The notes beneath the pieces were generated by a model that was given only the letters and a program-made list of their open reading frames with translations, did no database searches and was not told where the DNA came from. This document shows positions 1 to 15,215 of a stretch of DNA of 64,000 nucleotides, piece by piece; the first letter of the stretch is position 1; each line of letters opens with the position of its first letter. The stretch comes from Macrotrachela quadricornifera (taxonomy: Eukaryota; Rotifera; Eurotatoria; Philodinida; Philodinidae). Where the stretch lies: assembly GCA_022393335.1 (NCBI GenBank), contig JAJEKB010020286.1, positions 1 through 64,000 on the forward strand. The letters are read 5' to 3'. A program made the position numbers and the translations under genes.

Positions 1-302
1 GAAATATTCTGGGATGGTTTTTTGTTGTTTTTAATGGATTAGAAGGTCTTTGGGCTATTATACTCTATATAATCGTTCGATCCCAGCATATGGATGAACA
101 GGAACGTTTTACGGCTTATAATGAATTGACAAAATCAACATCGTTATCAATGAGGAAAAGTGTATCAAGTAAAAAAAATGATTTTAATGGTAATCTAACA
201 AAGCGATTTCAAAGTACTAAAAACAATTCACGAACGGATACAATCGTTTTCGATGATCAAAATGATATAGAAAATGCCTATTGGACGACTAGCACATGTT
301 GA
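1..302 (+). CDS. 3' end of an adhesion-type (family B2) GPCR, partial
   Basis: The window opens inside a coding exon, read from base 3 and ending in TGA at 300-302. The first 25 or so residues form one hydrophobic segment (GWFFVVFNGLEGLWAIILY) followed by a basic RSQ boundary. A hydrophilic, Ser/Thr/Lys-rich tail of about 70 residues follows. The F-N-x-L-x-G-x pattern is what I know from transmembrane helix 7 of adhesion/secretin-like receptors, and the tail would be cytoplasmic. Six helices and the extracellular region lie outside the window, so the subfamily (for example latrophilin-like) cannot be set. The methionine at 90 is inside the tail and is not a start. Confidence 0.6.
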   Translation, partial: NILGWFFVVFNGLEGLWAIILYIIVRSQHMDEQERFTAYNELTKSTSLSMRKSVSSKKNDFNGNLTKRFQSTKNNSRTDTIVFDDQNDIENAYWTTSTC

Positions 303-555
303 AAATAATAATTTTTGTGATTTACACTTAAATATTCTTTTTTTTTAATTTTTAATTAAATACATTTTTTTCCTATCTATTGAATTTTATATCGGACAAC
401 TAGATCTTTTTTTTTTGATTAAGTTAAGTTTTTTTTTTGTATTACTAGCGACAAATTCAAAGAGGATTAGTTGAATAATTGTATTCGTTGTTTTTCTATT
501 TCCAATAAATAAGTGTGTGCCACGTTTCAATTCAGCTCCTCATAATAACATTTAG

Positions 556-4211
<3,656 letters not shown>

Positions 4212-6060
4212 ATAAAAACTCTTCTTCAGTTTTAGTTTTCTGTTATTTTATTCAATAAATTTATTCATGTATGCGTATTTTTTGTTGTTGTTGTTATTGT
4301 TCAAGTAAATGGTGAAATCAATTAATGAATTTTATGATTCATTTCAATTGTCAATTAGTAGATATAATCCATTGAAAATAAACTCATTTATTAAGTTAAT
4401 AATGGGTTGTCGAAGATAAGTTTTTAACAAAATATTTGTATCTTTACACATGTTTTACTATCGGTTAGAACTAGGAATTTTTTGTGCTCTATGGAAATAT
4501 GAAATTATAAGTTATGTCAAATTTTGCTTCCGATTGGTTGAGTAGAACTTCGAAAGAACTGGAAAAAAAAATGTTTGGATAGCACAACAACATGCATTGA
4601 TTAAGCGTCATACCCTTCTTTATGAAGATGCTGCGAATAGTTGAATTTGATAATTTTATAGAATGAACATTCGTTTGTAATATACGATATCGAAGTAAAT
4701 TTCAACATTTAATTGAGTCAAACTATAACTAATTTGTCAAAGATTATTTGGTTAAAATAATCGAGTTTATCAAAAATGACGGTAATTTATTCGAAGAAAA
4801 ATATTATATTTTGTAGAATAAATTTTAATCTACAGATTTTAAGTTTTAGTCCAAAGTATTTTGTTAGATTTTTTTATTACTCAAATGTAAAATCTCGTAG
4901 AAAATTTCTGAGATAGTTTTCAGAAAAAAATAAAATATTCCAATTTTCATCTGTAGTCAAATATTTGCAAAGTACAAATATTTTGTTAAAAAAAAGAACT
5001 TGTCAATAATTTGTTATAAAAAAAGAAACTAACTATCATCGGATTGGACTCAAAGATATGACTGAAGATTTGAATTAATCTAATAAATCTTAGAATGTAG
5101 AAATCAGGAAAAAAATAGATATATTAGTTATTCTGTTTTCTTTACTTTTACCATATCCATAAATCATTAATTAAATATATTTATAATATGGTTTTTTTTT
5201 TACATAGTTATTGATTTTAACATGCAATCTTAATATTTAGTTTCATTTAATAATAATAATAAAAAAGATATTTTTTTATTTTGAAAAAAAAAGAAGAATA
5301 ATAAATATATTATCAATATTTTTATATTAGATTATTTATTTACTTAAATATTATTGACTAAAGAAAATACTTTACAAAAAAAAAATATCTATTATAACTA
5401 TCAAGGTTATGAAATAACAAGAAGAAAAAATAAGAAAAGTTATTTTGATAAAAATGAAGAGTAACAATAACGGAAATTAATGACATTGAAGAATGATGAA
5501 TATATATATATATATATATATATATCTACACTTGTTCATTTTACATTGACGGTTGTGCGTGTTTTTTTCTTCTTCTATTGCATGTTATTCGAACTATGTC
5601 GATAGATGCATACAATCTAATTAAGCATTGAGAGCTTACATTATTTCTATGGGTGTTGCTTATTTTATTCTATTCAATCCCTCGAGCAATCATCAATTAA
5701 GATGTTTATAGTTGTATATCAGATCGATTTATGTTCTATTACATTTTATTTTTTGTTCTAAAAATAATAAACATATCGATATAAGATAGTTTTCTCAGTT
5801 ATCTAAATGATAAATACCTTGAATGAAGTTTTTTCTTTTTCTTTTTTAGTATGCTAAATGTATGAATGCAATGAGAATGATGATGACAGAATTTTCATAA
5901 TCACATTTCCTACTTTATTATGACGAACAAGCCGACTTGTGCTTGTCTTTTCTCTTAGTATAAGAGTCAATCAAAAAATCTACTACTATTTTGAATGCAT
6001 ACACATATACACGAGAGATAATCGAAAGAGACGGTCAATGTACGCAATAGAATAAGAGAG
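4212..6060. other. Intergenic space between SEC23 and the receptor gene
   Basis: A probable SEC23 polyadenylation signal (AATAAA) lies near 4253. The rest is AT-rich with poly-A/T runs and a (TA)n tract at about 5498-5525. No reading frame resembles a protein and I see no RNA gene. Confidence 0.6.
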
Positions 6061-9000
6061 ATGATGAATTTCATCATCGTCTTCGTCATCTTCTTCCTCT
6101 TTTTTTTTTCAATATATGTCTATTCCAGTAATAAAATGATGATTCAATTGTCGCTTTATTTTATATATATATATATATATAAAAATAGAGCGAGAAAAAA
6201 AGAAGAAATGAGAGTTTCTATTGAAGCAATTTTTTCTTTCTCTATTCATAAGACAAATATTTCCAAGTATCTATAACATTGTCTCTCATAGTAATGTAGT
6301 TCAAGCGAAAGAAAGTAGACTAGTGAGATAATGCTCTAATCGGGACACGACACTTGAGAAAACGGAGAGTAAGAATCTATCATCTCTCGCTCTCGCGAGA
6401 ACGAGCACATCGTATTCTAACAGTATTTTTCCGTTTTCCGAGCTACACTTTTTTTTTCTTCTTTTCTCTCTTTATTATAGAAGAAAAATTAACAACAACT
6501 GAAGTACTGCAATTAATATACAACACATCTAAACCTTGAAGAGAATAATCATATAACGAATAAATTTTAAATTAATTTGAAACTTATTATTAACGAATAA
6601 TAAGTATAATGTTTTTTTTATCGTTAATCTTGTTTTTTCTTATCAGTAAGAATTAATTTTAATAATGATTCATAAATATAATAGAAATTTTTTTTTTCTT
6701 TTTTTTTATAATTTATTTATTTAAGTTAATTATTCGTTTGAACAAGAAAAATGTAATCGAGAACGAATACATAAATGGAATGCTGAACAAAGACTTATAT
6801 GTGATTTACTTGATAATTATCAAGTTAAATGGGGACGTCCAGTAAGAAATATGACAGAAGATGTTGAAGTACAATTTGGTTTACAATTAATTCATATAAG
6901 TGATCTTGTATGTTAATTAAATAATAAAAGAGAAAAACAAAAAAAAGAATATATAAATTTTAATTTAGGATGAAAAAAATCAAGTATTAATTACGAATCA
7001 ATGGCAAATTTATGTACGTAAATATATTTGTTATTAATTATTTACTAGACTTTTCTTTTTTATTTCTTCTAGGAATGGGAAGATGAAGCATTGACATGGT
7101 AAGTTCAATAGATAAGATTTTTAATCAGTTTTTTTTTCTCTTTCTATTTATTTTTCAGGGATCCAGAAGATTATGGTAAATAAAATAATATAAGTAATAT
7201 AAAAACAAAAATATTATTTTTTTATTTTTAGATAATCTCGTAGATATACGTTTACCTATTAAACGTATTTGGCAACCAGATGTGACATTATATAACTAGT
7301 AAGTTTATCATTAAAATCCCCAAAAGACAAATTCGGTTAATAAACCATCTGTAACTCATTCTTTGCTTTTTAGAGTTGGGAGAGAAAATAAAAAGAACAT
7401 GTGCCTCGAGGATATCTATTTACAGACTCCTAGAGAGATTAGAATGCTTATTCTTGATAATATTAGCCTAACTTACATTTTCTTTCTAGTGCCGATACAC
7501 GTCTTGAAGAAAAACGTGAAGTGTTAGCAACTGTGTATCATAATGGTACTGTTGTATGGAAACCGATGTCAATTTTTAAATCTACATGTCAAATTGACAT
7601 TCGGTAAAAAAATTTTATTTCTTTTAAAAAAAATATTTGTTTTTTTTTCTTTTAGTCGTTTTCCATATGATCGACAGAGTTGTCATATGAAATTTGGTTC
7701 ATGGACATATGATAGTTCTAAAGTAAATTTACAATTTTATCGTGGTATAAAACAATTTAATCTTGAAAAATATATTGTATCAAATGAATGGGAAATTAAG
7801 AAAAGTTATGCTTCACGTTTTACAGAAAAATATGGTAAAAATAATCGAAACAAAAAAAAAAGAACAATTTAATTAAATTATTCAAAGATTTTTTATAGAT
7901 TGTTGTCCAGAAATTTATGTTGATTTAAAATTCTTTATTGATCTTGAACGACGTGGTGGATTTTATAATTATATTTTAATATTACCATGTGTACTTTTAT
8001 CATGTCTTACATGTATTCTTTTTTGGTTACCAGTAAAGAAAAAATTTAAATTAAAAAAAAACAAAAAATCGATTTTGAATTTTTATTTTTAGCCCGAAAG
8101 TCCATCAAAATTAGTTCTTGGTAAGAAGATTATTTATTTATTTTAATAAATAATAATTTAAATATTAAAAAAAAACAAACTAGGAATGAATATTTTTACA
8201 TCATTTTTTGTGTTATTACTTCTTTTATATAAAAATATGCCATCAAATGCAGAACATATACCACGTATAGGTAAGATTTATATTTAAATTAGATTCTTAC
8301 TTTCATTAAAAAATATTCATGTCCGGAAATGAAATATTTTTATGTATGAATAAAGTATTTCCGATTTCTTTCTAAAGAAAAATAATAATAACAATAAAAT
8401 ATTCTTTTTAGGTGCTTATTATTGTTTAAATATGGGTATGATTGCTACATCAACATTTTTATGTACAATAGTTGTTCATATATATTTTCGAGGTAATGGA
8501 CCAATGCCAACAGTTTTAAGAAAAGTATGTTTTATTTATTTATTTATTTATTTATTTATGTTTTTTTTTTTTAAATAAATAGGTTTTTCTTGAATGGCTT
8601 GCTCGATTATTTTTTATGGTACCACATACAAATACCTATCAACAACATGCTGTAAATGGTTTAATATCTCCAATAAAAGCAACATGTGAAGGTGATAAAT
8701 TTGAAAAATTTGAATTACTTAAAGAACGTTTTAAAACATTTGGTGATAAACGTACAGCAACAACAACAAATGATGATTCATTAGAAACATTAGATATGAT
8801 GAATGATCATCATCATCATCATCATCATCATCCTCATCATCATAGTCAAGAAAATTCTTTAGCACAACAAATTCAACAACAAATATCAGCATCAGTTACA
8901 TTTATGACTGTTGAAAGTGATTTAAAAGAAATAAGAGATTTTTTACGTACAACAAGAAAACGTATGGAAGATAAAGAAGCTAAAGCTAAAACAGTTAATG

Positions 9001-9095
9001 ATTGGAAACAAGTTGCACTTGTACTTGATCGAACATTTTTTTTTATTTATCTTACAGCTATAATTGTTTGTCTTGCACTTATGTTTCCACGATGA
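6061..9095 (+). CDS. Alpha-type nicotinic-acetylcholine-receptor-like subunit (Cys-loop channel)
   Basis: Exons: 6061-6127 (inferred), 6726-6907, 6969-7013, 7073-7098, 7159-7175, 7232-7298, 7490-7603, 7656-7834, 7899-8032, 8093-8120, 8184-8270, 8412-8524, 8583-9095. They total 1572 nt, or 523 aa. The product is a plasma-membrane ligand-gated channel subunit. Seen: the Cys-loop with 13 residues between its cysteines (CQIDIRRFPYDRQSC), loop-A LYN-Y, loop-B GSWTYDS, loop-D ITNQWQ, and a loop C with Tyr and vicinal cysteines (Y-D-C-C-P-E-I-Y), which marks an alpha subunit. Four membrane helices follow, M4 being at the C terminus. The M3-M4 loop contains a run of eight His, then Pro and three more His. 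Exon 5 is only 17 nt. The first exon is chosen because it gives a hydrophobic signal peptide (MMNFIIVFVIFFLFFF), a GTAATA donor and the correct phase. It remains the least certain part. Pore residues are unusual; see findings. Confidence 0.9.
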
Positions 9096-12000
9096 ATAGT
9101 TTTGTCTTTATGTGTAGAAAACTAAAAGAAATATTTTTTTTTATTGTATCATTAATACGATAGAGTGAAAATAAATAAGTAGAAATTAAATCTATTGTAT
9201 TCATTTTTTGAATTATATATGATTAATGTTTGTCATCTATCATTTTATTTGAAGTCGAACAGTAAATGAACAGATTAATTTATGAAAAAAAAAAAAACAA
9301 TTATTTTTGTATAAATCTCAAGATAATATAATTAAATCAAATGAAAAATGCTTTGTCAGTACATCCGATTAGATGTGCATAAATGTAATTGAAAGACTCA
9401 AAACAATTTTATTTAACTCTAAGGTTATTTAATGAATAAACAACATCATCAAGTTTCTATTTATATGAACTAATTTTTGAAATTAGGACATTTTCTTGAA
9501 ATATTAGAACTCAACCTATAAGAACTTGATAGACATATATCACATTTCAACAAGGGAGGGAAAAGCAACACTTCCGTAGTATGTACTTAAGCTGTACTCA
9601 TTCTGAAGTTCGCTTGTAGTTGAGTAATATTCAATTATCACCTTTTATTCATAGCTTTCTAATAGCATAGGAGAAAGGAAAGACGTTTTGACTTTCACAG
9701 TTTCTTTGACTTCTACTGTTTCATGAATAATGTTCATTAGTTTTATGGGACAACTTTGCAAAAACTATCTGCTCTACTATTACCAATGATTTATAAAATA
9801 TATTGAGGAACTATATTTATCACTCATAATACACAATGGTTCAATCCTTAAGACCATAAACGTGTTCGCTTTGCTTGAGTGAACTATGCCAACATAAAAT
9901 CAAGATATCTTTTTAATTAAAACATTCACATTTTTTTTTCATCGGCTGGAAAGATTTATACGATGTCATTTTTCATTTATTCACATAGCTACATACTTAT
10001 TAGTCGTAACGGAGATCAATATACGTCCTTAATAAAAAAAAATCATTTTCAAATACTTTATTCAATGAATAATATTAAGTGATGTAGTTTTCAAGCGTCA
10101 ATAAACATAGTTAGAATGCATTAATCTTATGTTCTATATAAAGAATGAACCAAAAAGACTTTCTTAGATCGAAATTTTGATTAAAACATTTTAGTAGTTT
10201 AGATATAACTGATCATGAAGTCCAATTTGAGCACCTGAAAGTAACATCGGTGGTAAAACTTATTGACTAGAAAATAATATTACAAACAATTTAATAACTT
10301 GTATGATGGATCATGAATTTGAAAGACAATTTCATCATTTTTCTTTCGATATAAAAAAATCTAAAATGTTATTGTAATTTTAATAATTCACGAACAACAG
10401 ATATTTTATTTGATATTTTTTATTATAATGTGATAATGAAAAAATATTCTATCAATACACAATTACTATAATAAGATGATAATTGTAAAAGGTCACTATT
10501 TACAACCAAAGCAAACCATGCGCATACTAATAGTTTTTTAAACTTATCATTCGTAGTTTTAGTGTTTGCAAGGGATTCGAACCAAATTTTGAGAAATAGA
10601 TAGGTGATATTCATGTATAGTTAAAGTACAGTGAAGTATCGCTTTTTCCGTCTTGCATTTCGAGCATTCAAAATTGACCTTAATTGCAGTCATTTTTAGT
10701 TGAAAACTAAAGAACGAATACGAGCAATATTCAGAAATATTCAAACCTCAGGAGACGTCGAATTTGATACATGTTTATCTAATATTTTCTTTTAAATGAA
10801 TTTACCATCTTGCGTTTTTTTTTGATAGTGAATTAAAGCTGATTACAAATATAATCTAGGCATTAATTGTGGACGAATGTTAAATCAATTGGTATAGAAA
10901 TTTATATTGATCTCATTTTTACTGCATTTTCAAATTGTAGACGCTTTATAGTTATCAAATAATTAAATATTTCAATTGAAAACAATTTTTATTAACAGAA
11001 AACATAGATAACAAAAAGAAGATCTTACTCTTCATTATTTCTAATTTTAGCATCTTTTCTAATGCAAAATATAATGATGAGAGACACATTTGAAAACTAT
11101 TTGATAATCATCAAAATCATTATTGTGAATATATAATTTCTTCACTAACATACGGTTTTTATCATCTTGCACATATTTTTCTTTTCTGAATCTCATCGTT
11201 CGTTTTTATGTTTGTCCTTATTCATAATGACACATAACAGGTTCTTCTAACAGTTTTACGCTATTAATCCACATTCACAGATCAGGGTTTGTTCAAACTC
11301 TTGCATTTAATTATCGATGATGATCTTCTAAATAATTATTAGTATGTTCTCTTTCACTAATATAGAATCAAAATGATTCCACTTGTAAAAGTAACAAACT
11401 ATATCTATATTAACATATGGCATCTTGATTACAGATCAAACAAAATATCCATCTGCTTTATCTCTTCATTATTCTTACCAAACCATTCTGAATATTTAGC
11501 AACTGTAGTACATGATTAGATATGATTGTCATAAATAGAATATGATTCATTATAAATCAATATTTTCTTTATATTAAATGCATTACACATTTTAATATGA
11601 AAATGAAAATTTTCTTTATTTATCTTAAAACAAGAGTGCATAAAATCGATTGAAATTTTTCAAATGATAATATTACTTAACTAATCATGACATACTATAT
11701 ACATCTCTAATGTAGAATACTGAAAGTACTACAGGTACACATGATTACAATTTCTTACGCAGCTTTCTATATTTTATTAAAATATAAATTTCATTACTTT
11801 TTGTATGCTCTAAATAAATATAAATCCTTGTCAAAAGATCTTTTTACAATATCATAATATCGAAAGATTAATTTAAAATTTATGAAATGGTTCAATCAAA
11901 TAACTTGGTGTTATGTTTATCAGTTTTATTCAAAAAGAGAAAATTTTATAAGCATAAAAATCTTTTATACATCTGAGAAACATTTAAAGAATAATTTATT

Positions 12001-12165
12001 TTGCAATTAATCAGATTATCAAATCTACAAAAATAAATATCAGTTTTTATTATGTCTTCTATAACATTTATTATTTTGACGCAAAATGTTCAAATAAGCT
12101 TTATATTCATCAGATTAAATAATTATCATTTTTATTAAAAGATATCAATCATAAATAGATAATTA
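9096..12165. other. Intergenic space between two converging genes
   Basis: About 3 kb between the 3' ends of the receptor gene and HPS4. It is AT-rich with no convincing coding frame. The short open stretches near 10423-10744 and 12376-12648 have no recognisable domain, and the second overlaps HPS4 exons and introns. No tRNA or clear repeat was recognised. Confidence 0.55.
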
Positions 12166-15100
12166 TTATAAATTCTCTTGAAATTTTCGACATGCATAAG
12201 TCATGCGATCAGGTAAACGACGATCGACCGATACTACATGACTACCTCGTCTAAATATTCAAAAAAAAAAATTTTCTTATATTTTTTTAAACTTATATAT
12301 ATATATCTTACGAAAGACCAATAACTTTACGTTCTGGTTTACGATTAAGTTCTGATCGAGCAAATAATGCCATAGATGTACTTTCTTCAGCAGGCATTTT
12401 ACGATAATAACGTGTACCATCAGAACCTCGTTCGACTGAAATTAAAAAAATTTACAAAAAAACAACAACGAATGAATTCGATATTTTTATTTTTGTTTCT
12501 TACATTCAGCAAGATGAGTATTTTCATTAAATTGAAATTTAACATCAGTACTATATCTCTAAAATACATATATATAAATAATTATTTATATACATATATA
12601 ATTAAAAAGAAATTTACGATAATTTCATTCGTTGTTGAAATAGCTTGAATATCTGTTTCCATATTAGCCATTTGTGAAAGCATTAAACTCCACTAGAAAA
12701 TAAAAATAAGTATATATCTATGTTCTGTTTTTTTCAAATATCATATATTCATTAATAATAAATATGAATAAAATTCTTACTAATGTTTTTAAATATTCAT
12801 CATTTAATAGATTTCTTTCAATAACACCTGCAAACATCATACGTGAATTTTTTTGAACATATAGAACAAATTCATTTCGTTCATTTTCAATATTTTTATC
12901 TGGAATATCGGACCAACTAACTCGTACTGTAGCACGATCATTTCTATGAAATGTTTCAGTATTTAAATCAGGATTATTTGTTATTGATATTGAACGGTTA
13001 TAAGATGAATCGGATGATGTTCGACGAATTACAGAATATTCGGCGCTAATACTTTCATCATCATAATCATCAACATATGTAGGAATTTGTTCTATATGAA
13101 GTTGATCAATTGTATCAGTTAAATCATTTATACAATCAATTTTAATAGTTGTTTCAATATCATTACTCAAAGTAGATGAACGTGATCGTAAATTTTTTAT
13201 TTTATCATCATCAGTTATTGATTCATCAAACCAACTAGGTAATGATAAAAAATCACCATCTTCTTTTAATTTCTAAATTAATAAAATATTTAAAACGAAA
13301 TAGATAATAATATATAATAACCCTTGTAGAGTTTATATTTTGTTTTGTACTTAAGGAACCTGATGATACACTTATTGAATCAGCAACATCAGATGATGAT
13401 ATTTCATCCATTGTGTCTGTTTCAAAACCAGTTTCTTCAGATGATCCAGATGGATCTGTCAAAAGTATCATACCACGACGTTTTTTTGCATCAATTGATG
13501 GTGAAAGTTCACAACTAAATCGATTTTTTAATGATGATGAATCATCTGATGTATACGATAAACCAGCAAATATATTCATTGGAGATGTTATTTTTGGAGA
13601 GGCAGTAGTACATGGAATAACAGTTTTGGTAGTGGTAGTGGTAATTGTATCCGTAATATTTTGTGATGATGTTGAATTTGATAATTGAGGAATATGGATG
13701 CGAAAAAGAGATACACCATTTTTTAGTTTGAATTCTGATTCCCATTGAATATCTATGAGCTTTTCCTACAAAATAGAAAATTTTATACATTTTATTAAAA
13801 TACTTCCTTTTTGAATGAGTAATGAATGCAAAATGCATTATTATAGCAAATAATTGCTTAGATTCGATATATCCAATTAGTCATAAATAGTATTAAAGTG
13901 TGGAACATGTATCCGAGCTCGAGATATTTTATCTGTGATTTGTTATCAGTATAAGAATACTTTTTCATGATTTTTCTTCCAACAAATTCTATTTCTCCAT
14001 CGTTCTATTTTACTAGTTCTTTTTTATGTAATATTTTCTGACAAGCAACATTCTTCATGTTCTTGTTTTAGTTCTAAACTATTTTAAGATCGTATAATGG
14101 TTCTTTCCAACTTGCTGAAATCAATATTGACTCCAGTTTGACCTAAATTTTGAGAATTACTGAAACTGAATCGATTTTATTTACGATTGCTATATCGGAC
14201 AATGATTGAATATAAAAATAGCAATACTTACAGGTAAGTCTTTCTTTAATTGAAAAATAAGTTGTAAATAAAAACTCGTATCAGAATCCCATGTGGAATA
14301 TAAAACCCTATAAAATTCATGAATTTTAAATATATATATATTTTTTTAATTTAATTTACCTATCATCATAACCAATTAAACCATTTTTTAGTCCATGTTT
14401 TGACTTAAGATAATCTAGAAAGTGTTTACTTTCTAAATATGCTCGTTGATTACCCTACAAAAAATTTAGAAAAAAAAAAAAAGATAAACAAATAAATTTT
14501 TGTTATTAATTCATTCTTTTTCTATACATACATTTTTTAGTGGTGCATATTCAATAATTGAAAATAAATGTGACATAGATTGACTTCTATTAAATACATA
14601 TTTAACAATTGGTGTTAAGGCTTGATCGAGAAAATCATTTATTTTACCATCTTTTTCATAAGTCTAAAAAAAAAGAATTTTCTATCTTTTATTATAAATT
14701 ATCGTTTTAATTTTTTGTTCTTATTTACTGAATAAATATGGTTCCATGTTCCATATAACATATTAAATAAACTTAGAATATGTTTTAGACGTATACTAGC
14801 ATCTTCTGGTGTATATCGATCAGTTGGTAAACGTAAAAACTAAGAAAAACAAATTAAAATAATTAATAAAAGAATTCTCTTTTTTTTTTACACAACTATG
14901 TCTACCATAGTGCTCATGTACAACAAGTATGTTTTGAAAATGTAATGTTCGTATTATTGATCGAAAGAGATCGTGTTGAAAGTATTGTACAACACCAACA
15001 ATTTCTCCACATTCTAAAAGTTTCTAAATTATAAAAATATAATATATAAATATTGTATTTGTAAAAATAATTACTTGTTTTTTTATTTTATCATCTGTTG

Positions 15101-15215
15101 GATAAAAATATATAATAGCTTCAGGAAGTAAGTCATTATCTTCCTTCGATTCTTTCATTAAATAGAAATCAAATATGAAGAAGAATTGATCGGGTATAAT
15201 TGGTTTTGATGCCAT
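12166..15215 (-). CDS. HPS4: HPS4, BLOC-3 subunit
   Basis: Exons in transcript order: 15215-15075, 15023-14892, 14839-14729, 14663-14532, 14454-14360, 14307-14232, 13765-13322, 13272-12781, 12692-12618, 12558-12504, 12435-12312, 12250-12166. They total 1962 nt, or 653 aa (human about 700). With HPS1 this protein forms BLOC-3, the exchange factor for Rab32/Rab38 in lysosome-related organelle biogenesis. The best evidence is the N-terminal longin-like region: FFIFDFY, then IIYFYP, then KLLECGEIVGVVQYF, in the order and spacing expected of HPS4. Residues of about 215-460 are Ser/Thr/Asp-rich and probably disordered, as in the family. The C-terminal part (ERGSDGTRYYRKMP and onward) is well structured in appearance but I match it less clearly. 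All introns are GT-AG. The longest is 466 bp (13766-14231). Confidence 0.78.

Noticed and set aside
6354..6539. Frame that might encode the receptor's first exon or signal peptide
   Set aside because: The N terminus is highly basic and no donor in the right phase joins it to 6726. The 6061-6127 exon fits better.
10559..10640. GGGATTCGAACC, the complement of a tRNA T-loop (GGTTCGAATCCC)
   Set aside because: The flanking bases do not form the five-base-pair T stem, and no anticodon or acceptor stem can be drawn around it.
13413..13688. Plus-strand frame of 91 codons
   Set aside because: It is the shadow of an HPS4 exon on the minus strand.
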